A stretch of 13,761 nt of DNA from Streptosporangiaceae bacterium. Lineage in GTDB: Bacteria; Actinomycetota; Actinomycetes; Streptosporangiales; Streptosporangiaceae. The notes beneath the pieces are model-generated. The model had not been told where the DNA came from. It saw only the letters and a program-made list of their open reading frames with translations, and ran no database searches. Positions 1-9,175 of the stretch are shown piece by piece. The DNA is taken from positions 1 to 13,761 of the forward strand of contig JASIJN010000438.1 of NCBI GenBank assembly GCA_030050125.1. Direction: 5' to 3'. The translations under genes were made by a program, and so were the position numbers. Each line of letters begins with the position of its first letter. Positions within the stretch are counted from its first letter, which is position 1.

Positions 1-47
1 CGGCGGGGACGGGCGCGGCGCGATCGGGACTGGGGTGCGAGCTGAGG

Positions 48-1196
48 TTAGCCGAGGCGCTCGATGATTGTGGCGTTGGCCTGGCCGCCGCCCTCGCACA
101 TCGTCTGCAGACCGTACCGGCCGCCGACGCGCTCGAGTTCGTGCAGCAGCTTGGTCATCAAGATCGCGCCGGTGGCGCCGAGCGGGTGCCCGAGCGCGAT
201 CGCGCCGCCGTTCGGGTTGGTCTTTTCCAGCGAGGCGCCAGTGTCAGCCGACCAGGCCAGCAACACCGGGGCGAACGCCTCGTTGACCTCGAACACGTCG
301 ATGTCGTCGATGGTCAGCCCCGACTTGGCCAGCGCCTGTTCGGTGGCCGGGATCGGGCCGGTCAGCATGAAGACCGGGTCCGCGCCGGTGACCGTGAGCG
401 CCTGGACTCGCGCTCGCGGGGTGAGGCCGTAGCGCTGGATGGCGGCAGCCGAGGCGACCATGATCGCGGCGGCGCCGTCGGAGATCTGCGAGGCCGTGGC
501 CGCGGTGAGTTCCCACCCCTCGCGCAGCGGCTTCAGGTCGGCCATCATCTCCAGCGACGTGTCCCGGCGCGGCCCCTCGTCCGTGGTGACCCCGTCGACC
601 GGGATGATCTCGCGGGCGAACCGGGCCTCGTCGATCGCGCGCACCGCCCGCTGGTGGCTCTCCAGCGAGAACTCCTCGAGCTGCGACCGCTTCAGGCCCC
701 ACTTCTCGCAGACCAGCTGGGCGCCGCGGAACTGGGAGATCTCCTGATCTCCGTATCGGTCCCGCCAGCCCTGGCCGAACGGGCCCGGCATGCCCTTCTC
801 CAGCGGCAGCGTCACCGTCGAGCCCATCGGCACCATGCTCATGTTCTCGACGCCCGCCGCGATCACTAGGTCCTGGGTGCCGGACATGACGGCCTGGGCG
901 GCGAAATGCACGGCCTGCTGGGACGATCCGCACTGCCGGTCGATGGTGACCCCGGGAACGCCCTCCGGCAGGCCGGCCGACAGCCAGGCGTTCCGTGCTA
1001 TGTCGATGGACTGCGGCCCGATCTGGGAAACGCATCCCATGATGACGTCGTCCACCGCCGACGGATCGGCACCGGTTCGGGCGATGAGCTCGGTCAGGAC
1101 CTGCGCGGCGAGGTCGACCGAATGCACCTGCGCCAGGCCGCCGTTCCGCCTGCCGACGGGTGTGCGCACCGCCCCGACAAGGTATGCCTCCGCCAC
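48..1196 (-). CDS. Thiolase (acetyl-CoA C-acyltransferase), FadA6-like
   Basis: A 382-residue thiolase, the normal family length. These enzymes cleave 3-ketoacyl-CoA with free CoA, or run the reverse condensation, in the cytoplasm. The nucleophile is Cys89 in DRQCGSSQQA. The NEAF motif is at 305-308, the catalytic His is H337 in GHPLGATG, and the second acid/base Cys is C367 in MCEGGG. The central stretch RYGDQEISQFRG and the C-terminus resemble, from memory, mycobacterial FadA6, which acts in breakdown of steroid rings C and D; the substrate here is not proven. The GTG start at 1196 is preceded by GGAGGGCGG, a good ribosome binding site. The gene is divergent from a MerR-type regulator, which may control it. 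Family assignment is firm; the FadA6-like subtype is moderate. Confidence 0.95.
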   Translation of the reverse strand: MAEAYLVGAVRTPVGRRNGGLAQVHSVDLAAQVLTELIARTGADPSAVDDVIMGCVSQIGPQSIDIARNAWLSAGLPEGVPGVTIDRQCGSSQQAVHFAAQAVMSGTQDLVIAAGVENMSMVPMGSTVTLPLEKGMPGPFGQGWRDRYGDQEISQFRGAQLVCEKWGLKRSQLEEFSLESHQRAVRAIDEARFAREIIPVDGVTTDEGPRRDTSLEMMADLKPLREGWELTAATASQISDGAAAIMVASAAAIQRYGLTPRARVQALTVTGADPVFMLTGPIPATEQALAKSGLTIDDIDVFEVNEAFAPVLLAWSADTGASLEKTNPNGGAIALGHPLGATGAILMTKLLHELERVGGRYGLQTMCEGGGQANATIIERLG

Positions 1197-1375
1197 GATG
1201 TCCGCCCTCCGCTAGCCCAGCAACCGACCGACCGGCCGCGCGCCTGCCCGCTGCCCGGCACAAACGCCCCGGTTGACCATTGATTTGAGGTTACTCCGGG
1301 GATCCGTGCGCTCCATAGGCCTGCCGGACAAGATCCGCCGGGGACAGGATTCCAGCGAGATTCCGGTCGCCTTAG

Positions 1376-1394
1376 GTAGCTGGAGAGCTACTAT
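1376..1394 (+). promoter_or_regulatory. Candidate MerR promoter with operator-like dyad
   Basis: The dyad GTAGCT-GGAG-AGCTAC (1376-1391) directly abuts and overlaps TACTAT (1389-1394), which fits the actinobacterial -10 pattern TANNNT. MerR proteins typically bind dyads lying between -35 and -10, so autoregulation is plausible. I see no good -35. A start near 1401 would give a leader of about 140 nt and would exclude the GTG start at 1397. Confidence 0.35.
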
Positions 1395-1414
1395 CCGTGA
1401 TGTATCGAGACCAG

Positions 1415-1453
1415 CCGGCGGGCCAGGCGAGGGGGGCTCGCCTGGCCCGGCGG
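1415..1453 (+). repeat. Strong inverted repeat (hairpin) in MerR leader
   Basis: Arms 1415-1431 and 1437-1453 pair over 17 positions with a single mismatch (at 1418) around a GGGGG loop. The inner 13 pairs are perfect. No T-run follows, so it is not a classical intrinsic terminator. It lies about 90 nt upstream of the chosen MerR start. Confidence 0.7.
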
Positions 1454-1540
1454 TCCGGCGGGTCATCGGCCACCGGCGGGCTGGCGCGCCGGGCACTGCG
1501 CACCGCCGGGCCAGCCGGCATGGCAACAGGGGGACGGGGC

Positions 1541-1993
1541 ATGGCAGCGAAGATCGTCGAGGACACGACGGGCCTGGTGAGCATCGGTCAGCTCGCCAAG
1601 GCCACGGGGGTCAGCAGCCGGACTATCCGGTACTACGAGGAACTCGGCATCCTGCCCGAGCCGCGCCGGTCACCTGGCGGTACCCGCAGGTACCCGCGCG
1701 AATACCAGGGCTACATCGATACCGCGCTGGCGCTCAAGGACCTGGGCTTCCGGCTGGAGGAGATCAAGCCGCTGGCCAGGCTGGCGCTCGGCCGCTCGGT
1801 CAGCGCCGGGCAGCGGGACCAAGCGGCGAGGCTGGTTGACGACCGGATCGAGGCGCTGGCCCGCCAGGCCAGCGTCTTGCGCAGGCTGCGCGATTCGGTC
1901 CACGGCCCTGACGCGGCCGCCGAGGTGCCGGGCGTGCTCAGCGCGGCGGACCTTGCCGTCGTCCCGCCCATGCGCAGCGATGGCGCCGCGTAG
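1541..1993 (+). CDS. MerR-family transcriptional regulator
   Basis: A 150-residue cytoplasmic DNA-binding protein. The N-terminal winged helix-turn-helix is typical: VSIGQLAKATGVSSRTIRYY at residues 13-32, then EELGILPEPRRSPGGTRRYP. A long dimerisation helix spans about 85-120, followed by a short tail. There is no Cys, which argues against a mercury-, copper- or redox-sensing subtype; the ligand is unknown. ATG 1541 was chosen because GGGGGACGGGG precedes it and the HTH begins soon after; ATG 1520 is an in-frame alternative. The gene is divergent from the thiolase. Actinobacterial MerR genes beside fatty-acid or branched-chain catabolic genes are common, so control of the thiolase is a reasonable inference but not shown by the sequence. 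Confidence 0.9.
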   Translation: MAAKIVEDTTGLVSIGQLAKATGVSSRTIRYYEELGILPEPRRSPGGTRRYPREYQGYIDTALALKDLGFRLEEIKPLARLALGRSVSAGQRDQAARLVDDRIEALARQASVLRRLRDSVHGPDAAAEVPGVLSAADLAVVPPMRSDGAA

Positions 1994-2061
1994 ACCACGC
2001 CGCGCAGGCCAAATAGCCAAACGAGCGGGTCCGGTTGAGGCGATTTGGCTCCGTCGCGGCT

Positions 2062-2067
2062 TATGCT
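2062..2067 (+). promoter_or_regulatory. Candidate -10 box for the small membrane protein
   Basis: TATGCT fits TANNNT and lies 30 nt upstream of ATG 2098. The nearest -35-like hexamer, TTGAGG at 2035-2040, is 21 bp away, which is too far for a standard promoter, so confidence is low. Confidence 0.25.
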
Positions 2068-2097
2068 CGAAGGGACACGACCCTACGGGAGAGCGCC

Positions 2098-2268
2098 ATG
2101 GCCGATGGACTGATCCTGCTGGCGTTCATCGCGATCCTTGGCGCCCTGTTCACGGTCCGGATGCGACGCCGCATGGGCATCGCATCCAACGCCCGGACCT
2201 GGTACATGGTGATAATCGGGATCATCCTCGTCGGGCTGGTGCTCTGGGTCGCCTCCCTGCCCCAGTGA
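2098..2268 (+). CDS. Small two-helix membrane protein, unknown function
   Basis: A 56-residue protein that I do not recognise as a named family. Residues 4-20 (LILLAFIAILGALF core) and about 36-53 (YMVIIGIILVGLVLWVAS) are strongly hydrophobic and should each cross the membrane. The loop between them is basic (RMRRR), which by the positive-inside rule places the loop in the cytoplasm and both ends outside. ATG 2098 is preceded by GGGAGAG at suitable spacing. The gene lies 104 bp after the MerR gene and converges with the phosphatase gene, ending 25 bp from it. High-GC codon use and the SD support a real gene; function cannot be inferred. Confidence 0.7.
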   Translation: MADGLILLAFIAILGALFTVRMRRRMGIASNARTWYMVIIGIILVGLVLWVASLPQ

Positions 2269-2293
2269 GCCAGGCCGCAGTGAGCCAGCCCGC

Positions 2294-4549
2294 TCAGGGC
2301 GCGCCAGCGCTGCCCTTGATCGGGATCTCGAACCACACCGCCTTGCCGTCCTGAGTCGGCCGGGAACCCCACCGGGTGGCCAGCTGATCGACCAGGTAGA
2401 GGCCGCGCCCGCCCTCGTCGTTCTCCCCGGCGCTGCGAATCCGGGGCAGCCGCAGGTCCGGGTCGAACACCTCGACCCAGATGGCGGTATTCCCGCGGCG
2501 CAACCGGAGCGTAAATTCCCGGCGGCCGGCGGGCGCGACGAAGTCCTCGACGAACGGTGAGCCGACCGTGTCATCCAGGACATCCTCGAGCCCCTGGGCC
2601 TCTATGGCGAACTCATGCCGAGGGCTCGGCGAGACCGCGGCGTGCAGCACCACGTTCGTCACCACCTCGGAGACCAGAAGGCAGGCCAGGTCAGCCTGGC
2701 CCTCGTCCATGCCCCAGGCGGCGAACGTCTGACTGGCCAGCCGCCGAGCCTCGGAGACCCGGATCGGCTCGGCCGGGAAGTTACGCTCCCGGGAGGCGAG
2801 TTCCACGGCGGAGGTGCGGACCACGACAATCGCCATGTCGTCGTCGATCTCCCCGGGCACGGCCTGCTCGGCGGCCTCGGCGATGGCCTCCACACTGCCC
2901 GTGGCCACGTCCCGTACCGCCTTGCGGAGCATCTCCAGCGCCTCGGCCTCGGTGTAGTGGCCCTCGCCGTCCGCCCGGTGCCGCCGGTCGGTCAGGCCGT
3001 CGGTGTAGAAGACCAGCGCCGAGCCCGGAGCCAGGTATCGCGTCTCCTCGCGGTAGGTCGGCAGGCCGGGCATCCCCTTGCCGCGGACGCCCAGCAGCAC
3101 GCCCTTGTGCTCGATCTCCATCTGCCCGACCTCGTTGCCGGTGATCAGCAGCGGGGCGTCGTGGCCGGCGTTGGCGAACGACAGCGTCCGCGACCAGGCG
3201 TCGTAGACCAGGTAGGTGCAGCTCACCGTGGGCGGATCGGCGCCGTAACCGCCCGAGGCATCCGGGGCCGTCAGCTCGAGCGTCCGGCACCAGTCGTCGA
3301 GCCGGCGCAGGATCTCGGCGGGCGGCTTGTCGTCCTGAGCGAAGGCCCGCAGCGCGGCCCTGAGCTGTCCCATGATCGCGGCCGCGCGGGCGCCCCGTCC
3401 CTCGACGTCGCCGATGACGATGCCGACCCGGCCGGCGGACAGCGGGATGATGTCGTACCAGTCCCCGCCCACCTGCGTCTGGATGCCCTGGCCGTGGGTC
3501 TCTAGCGGCTTGGCCGGCACGTACTTGTAGGCGACCGTCAGGCCGTCGACCGCGGGCGGGTCGTGCGGCAGCAGGCTGGTCTGGAACGCCAGCGCGGTGC
3601 GGCGCTCCTCCTCGAACAGCATCGCGTTGTCGATGGCGATGGCGATCCGGCTGCCGACGGTGCCGAGGAAGTCGCCGTCATCGGAGGTGTAGTGACGGTG
3701 CTCGCGCCGGGTCAGATCGGAGAAGGCCAGGCTGATCACGCCGAGTACCTGGCCGCGGGCGATCAGCGGCGTCGCGATCACCGACCTGAGGCCGATGTCG
3801 CCGCACGTGTCCAGGCTCGACTGGCGAGGGGCCGGCCACTCCTTCTCGCTCAGGTCCGCCACCACCACGGTGTCCCGGCGCGACATGGCCTGCTGGCAGA
3901 AGTGCCCGACCGGGTAGCTGACCACCTCGTCCACCTGGGCCCAGGTCCCGTCCGGCGGCCACCAGCCCCGGGCGTGCAGCTGAGCCTTCCGTACCAGTTT
4001 GTCGCCCTGGTACAGGTCGATCAGGCAGTGGTCGGCGAACTGCGGCACAAGCGTCTCCGCGACGTGCCGGAGCGTGACGTCCAACTCGAGCGACTGCGAC
4101 AGCCGCTCCCCGATGCGCTCGAGCAGCCTGAGCCGGTCCCGCTCGGCCCGGCTGCCGCTCAGGGTGGCCTCGCGGGCGAGGACGACGATGCCCGTGACCT
4201 CTCCGGACGAGTCGAGCAACGAGCTGGCCCGGGCCCGGATCAGCAGCCGGGATCCATCCAGCCGACGGCTCGCGAAGGTGCCCTCCCAGTACCGGCCGTG
4301 CGTCACCTGCGACACCAGGTCGCTGACCCTGGGCGCGTCACCCTCCTCGAACCCCAGCGAGACCAGCGGCTTGCCGACCAGGTGCGCGGCCTGGTCAGGG
4401 AAGCCGAACAGGTTCTCCGCGTAGCGGTTCGCGTAGAGCAGGCACCCGTTCCGGTCGGCGACCATCACCGCCGAGCTCATCTGCTCGAGGATCTCCGCCG
4501 TGCTGGGCACCGAGTGGAGTACAGGCACGTCCGGGGCGGGGGACCTCAT
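2294..4549 (-). CDS. PAS-GAF-PP2C phosphatase with C-terminal HATPase domain
   Basis: A 751-residue multidomain signalling protein. A PAS sensor lies at about 20-130 (MSSAVMVADRNG onward), a linker helix at 130-150, and a GAF domain at about 150-315. An SpoIIE/RsbU-type PP2C phosphatase spans about 330-580 with metal-site motifs GGDWYD (361-366), GDVEG (380-384), YTDGL (515-519) and DDDMA (569-573). An RsbW-like ATPase domain spans about 590-751, with N-box E628/N632, DPD 696-698 and GGRG 713-716. Such proteins act in sigma-factor partner switching by dephosphorylating anti-anti-sigma factors and, through the ATPase domain, phosphorylating them or binding them; the partners here are unknown. 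No transmembrane segment is seen. ATG 4549 has GGCGGGG upstream; GTG 4591 is an alternative adding 14 residues. It follows ideR closely, suggesting co-transcription. Confidence 0.92.
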   Translation of the reverse strand: MRSPAPDVPVLHSVPSTAEILEQMSSAVMVADRNGCLLYANRYAENLFGFPDQAAHLVGKPLVSLGFEEGDAPRVSDLVSQVTHGRYWEGTFASRRLDGSRLLIRARASSLLDSSGEVTGIVVLAREATLSGSRAERDRLRLLERIGERLSQSLELDVTLRHVAETLVPQFADHCLIDLYQGDKLVRKAQLHARGWWPPDGTWAQVDEVVSYPVGHFCQQAMSRRDTVVVADLSEKEWPAPRQSSLDTCGDIGLRSVIATPLIARGQVLGVISLAFSDLTRREHRHYTSDDGDFLGTVGSRIAIAIDNAMLFEEERRTALAFQTSLLPHDPPAVDGLTVAYKYVPAKPLETHGQGIQTQVGGDWYDIIPLSAGRVGIVIGDVEGRGARAAAIMGQLRAALRAFAQDDKPPAEILRRLDDWCRTLELTAPDASGGYGADPPTVSCTYLVYDAWSRTLSFANAGHDAPLLITGNEVGQMEIEHKGVLLGVRGKGMPGLPTYREETRYLAPGSALVFYTDGLTDRRHRADGEGHYTEAEALEMLRKAVRDVATGSVEAIAEAAEQAVPGEIDDDMAIVVVRTSAVELASRERNFPAEPIRVSEARRLASQTFAAWGMDEGQADLACLLVSEVVTNVVLHAAVSPSPRHEFAIEAQGLEDVLDDTVGSPFVEDFVAPAGRREFTLRLRRGNTAIWVEVFDPDLRLPRIRSAGENDEGGRGLYLVDQLATRWGSRPTQDGKAVWFEIPIKGSAGAP

Positions 4550-4594
4550 CTGGGCCCCGCCACGCGAACGGCTCGCCGCATGCACCCGCACAGG

Positions 4595-5314
4595 TCAGGG
4601 CCTGGTGACGAATACATGCGCGGCCACCTGGCGCGGTAGTTCCGCCTCCAGACTGCCGATTCCATCCTCACCGATCACCCGCACACCATCGTCGCTAGCC
4701 GCCAGCGTTATCTCCCGCCCAGGCTGTATTCCGATGCCCTTGAGTCTAAGCATCAGCGCCGCGTCGCTTTGGACCTGCTCACTGATCCGGCGGACCACCA
4801 CCGGCTCGGCTCGGCGCGACGCGATCATTGTCATGGCCACTGCGCGCTCCCGGCCTGCCGCAAGCGCGCGCTTGCTAGCATCGGTCGGAACGCCGAGTTC
4901 TGCAAGTCCGGGAATGATATTTCCGTGCGGGCACCGGACCGGATAACCGAGCAGTTCGACGAGGCGGCGTTCGACGGTGTCGGAAATCACATGTTCCCAG
5001 CGGCACGCCTCTATGTGCACCTCTTCCCAGGGCAGCCCGATGATGCCGACCAGGAGACACTCGGCCAGCCGGTGCTTGCGCATCACCCGCATGGCGAGCG
5101 CGCGGCCTGTTCCGGTGAGCGACAACTGGCGGTCTCCCTCGACACGGAGCAGGCCGTCGCGTTCCATCCGGGCCACGGTCTGGCTCACGGTGGGGCCGCT
5201 CTGGGACAGGCGCTCGGCAATGCGGGCACGCAACGGGACGATGCCTTCCTCTTCCAGTTCGAAAACCGTGCGAAGGTACATCTCCGTGGTGTCAATGAGC
5301 CCGTGCGCCGTCAA
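4595..5314 (-). CDS. ideR: Iron-dependent repressor, IdeR/DtxR family
   Basis: A 239-residue regulator matching IdeR/DtxR across its length. The N-terminal winged HTH ([17 protein letters not shown], then [20 protein letters not shown] at 35-54) binds iron-box operators when Fe2+ is bound. Metal ligands are present: M12, C104, E107 and H108 for one site, and H81, E85 and H100 for the other. They equal the known IdeR positions shifted by two. A C-terminal SH3-like domain carries E179 and Q182, the equivalents of its metal-contact residues. The start is TTG 5314, chosen because GGAGGGAGG lies just upstream and the protein then begins at the conserved N-terminus. It lies 98 bp after pdxH on the same strand and directly before the phosphatase. 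It likely represses iron uptake genes genome-wide; no target box was seen here. Confidence 0.95.
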   Translation of the reverse strand: MTAHGLIDTTEMYLRTVFELEEEGIVPLRARIAERLSQSGPTVSQTVARMERDGLLRVEGDRQLSLTGTGRALAMRVMRKHRLAECLLVGIIGLPWEEVHIEACRWEHVISDTVERRLVELLGYPVRCPHGNIIPGLAELGVPTDASKRALAAGRERAVAMTMIASRRAEPVVVRRISEQVQSDAALMLRLKGIGIQPGREITLAASDDGVRVIGEDGIGSLEAELPRQVAAHVFVTRP

Positions 5315-5372
5315 CGGCCCTCCCTCCTCGAACGATGCTATGCCGCAGGGCCAGGTCGGCGAACCACGAAGA

Positions 5373-5396
5373 GCGCCGGAGGATCGCGTCCGGCGC
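5373..5396 (-). terminator. Inverted repeat between pdxH and ideR, possible weak terminator
   Basis: Perfect 8-bp arms GCGCCGGA (5373-5380) and TCCGGCGC (5389-5396) flank an 8-nt loop, 17 nt beyond the pdxH stop. The run after it is only mildly T-rich (CTCTTCG on the minus strand). It could terminate pdxH transcripts partially or be a regulatory dyad upstream of ideR. Confidence 0.35.
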
Positions 5397-5412
5397 GCCA
5401 TATCGGCGGAAC

Positions 5413-8488
<3,076 letters not shown>

Positions 8489-8490
8489 CG

Positions 8491-8517
8491 GGCGCCGCCT
8501 GCACATCGCCCGGCGCC
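8491..8517. terminator. Possible bidirectional terminator between serC and thpR
   Basis: GGCGCCG (8491-8497) and CGGCGCC (8511-8517) are complementary arms with a 13-nt loop between two convergent genes. There is no clear T-run on either side, so assignment as terminator rests mainly on position. Confidence 0.35.
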
Positions 8518-8540
8518 GCGAGGACGGTCTGACAGGACGG

Positions 8541-9128
8541 TCAAATCTGACTATTTAACGCTCCGTCTGGCGTCGTTCGCAGCGGCCAGCTGCCTCTGGT
8601 CTCGTACCGAGGTGCCCCGCCGCCCAGGTCGCTGCGGATCAGGTGGATCTCCGCCGCCGTCCAGGACGCGCCCGCGAATCCGGCCAGCGCCCCGACCAGT
8701 TCTCCGATGTCGGCCGGCTCGCGGCAGCGAGCCAGAGTGAGGTGCGGGCGGAACCGCCTGCCCTCGTCCGGCGGCGGGGCCCCGGCCCGCCGTGCCCCCG
8801 CCGCGACCGAGCCGGCCAGCTTGGCCAGGCCCTGGCGGTCACCGCTGATGCCGGCCCAGAGCACCCGGGCCCGGCCCGGGGAGGGGAATGCCCCGGCGCC
8901 GGCGAAGGAGAGCGACATGCTCGGATGGCGGAGGGCGGCTCGCTCGAGGCGGGGAGCGAGCGCCGCCGCCGCGTCGTCGCCGACCTCGCCGAGGAACGCC
9001 AGGGTCAGGTGCCATGCCTGCCGGCCGGTCCAGCGCAGCGCCGGTTCGGCCGCGCGAAGCGGAGCCACGCGAGACTCGAGCTCGTCCAGCACCGCGGGCG
9101 GCGGCGCGATCGCAACGAACAGCCGCAC
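8541..9128 (-). CDS. thpR: RNA 2',3'-cyclic phosphodiesterase (2H family)
   Basis: A 195-residue member of the 2H phosphoesterase family, formerly called 2'-5' RNA ligase (LigT/ThpR). It opens 2',3'-cyclic phosphates on RNA, and some members ligate tRNA halves in vitro. Both signature HxTx motifs are present: H40-L-T42 in HLTLAFLG and H129-L-T131 in HLTLARCR. The N-terminus RLFVAIAPP is typical. GTG 9128 has AGGATGG upstream; the much longer open frame beyond it is antisense to real coding sequence and was excluded. It lies 47 bp after the MFS gene on the same strand and is probably the last gene of a marR-MFS-thpR unit. Cellular role in this organism is unknown. Confidence 0.92.
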   Translation of the reverse strand: MRLFVAIAPPPAVLDELESRVAPLRAAEPALRWTGRQAWHLTLAFLGEVGDDAAAALAPRLERAALRHPSMSLSFAGAGAFPSPGRARVLWAGISGDRQGLAKLAGSVAAGARRAGAPPPDEGRRFRPHLTLARCREPADIGELVGALAGFAGASWTAAEIHLIRSDLGGGAPRYETRGSWPLRTTPDGALNSQI

Positions 9129-9175
9129 TCGGCCATCCTGGCGCCCTCGCCGCAGCGCGGGCAACCGGATCGCCG

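Larger units (their letters stand above)
1197..1540. other. Intergenic region between thiolase and MerR gene
   Basis: This 344 bp stretch separates the divergent thiolase and MerR starts. I see no convincing gene in it. The MerR frame stays open upstream to GTG 1397, but that extension is Arg/Gly/Ala-rich low-complexity sequence and has a poor ribosome binding site. The region holds a dyad overlapping a candidate -10 box near 1376-1394 and a strong hairpin at 1415-1453, both listed separately. No clear thiolase promoter was recognised. Confidence 0.6.

Noticed and set aside
44..56. Iron-box-like GAGGTTAGCCGAG at the left edge
   Set aside because: It has the GGTTAGC core but not the second half of the IdeR box, and it covers the thiolase stop codon, not a promoter.
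1273..1296. TTGACC followed by TTACTC as a promoter
   Set aside because: The spacing of 12 bp is too short and no TANNNT occurs at the right distance.
1411..1519. CCAGCCGGC repeated exactly 100 bp apart in the MerR leader
   Set aside because: Nine-base GC-rich words recur by chance at this composition.
1397..1540. Upstream extension of the MerR gene from GTG 1397 or ATG 1400
   Set aside because: The extra residues are low-complexity Arg/Gly/Ala, the SD is poor, it includes a hairpin, and a good SD precedes ATG 1541.
2615..3505. Open frames antisense to the phosphatase gene, also at 3563-4639
   Set aside because: They are high-GC shadows opposite a gene with clear PP2C and GAF motifs.
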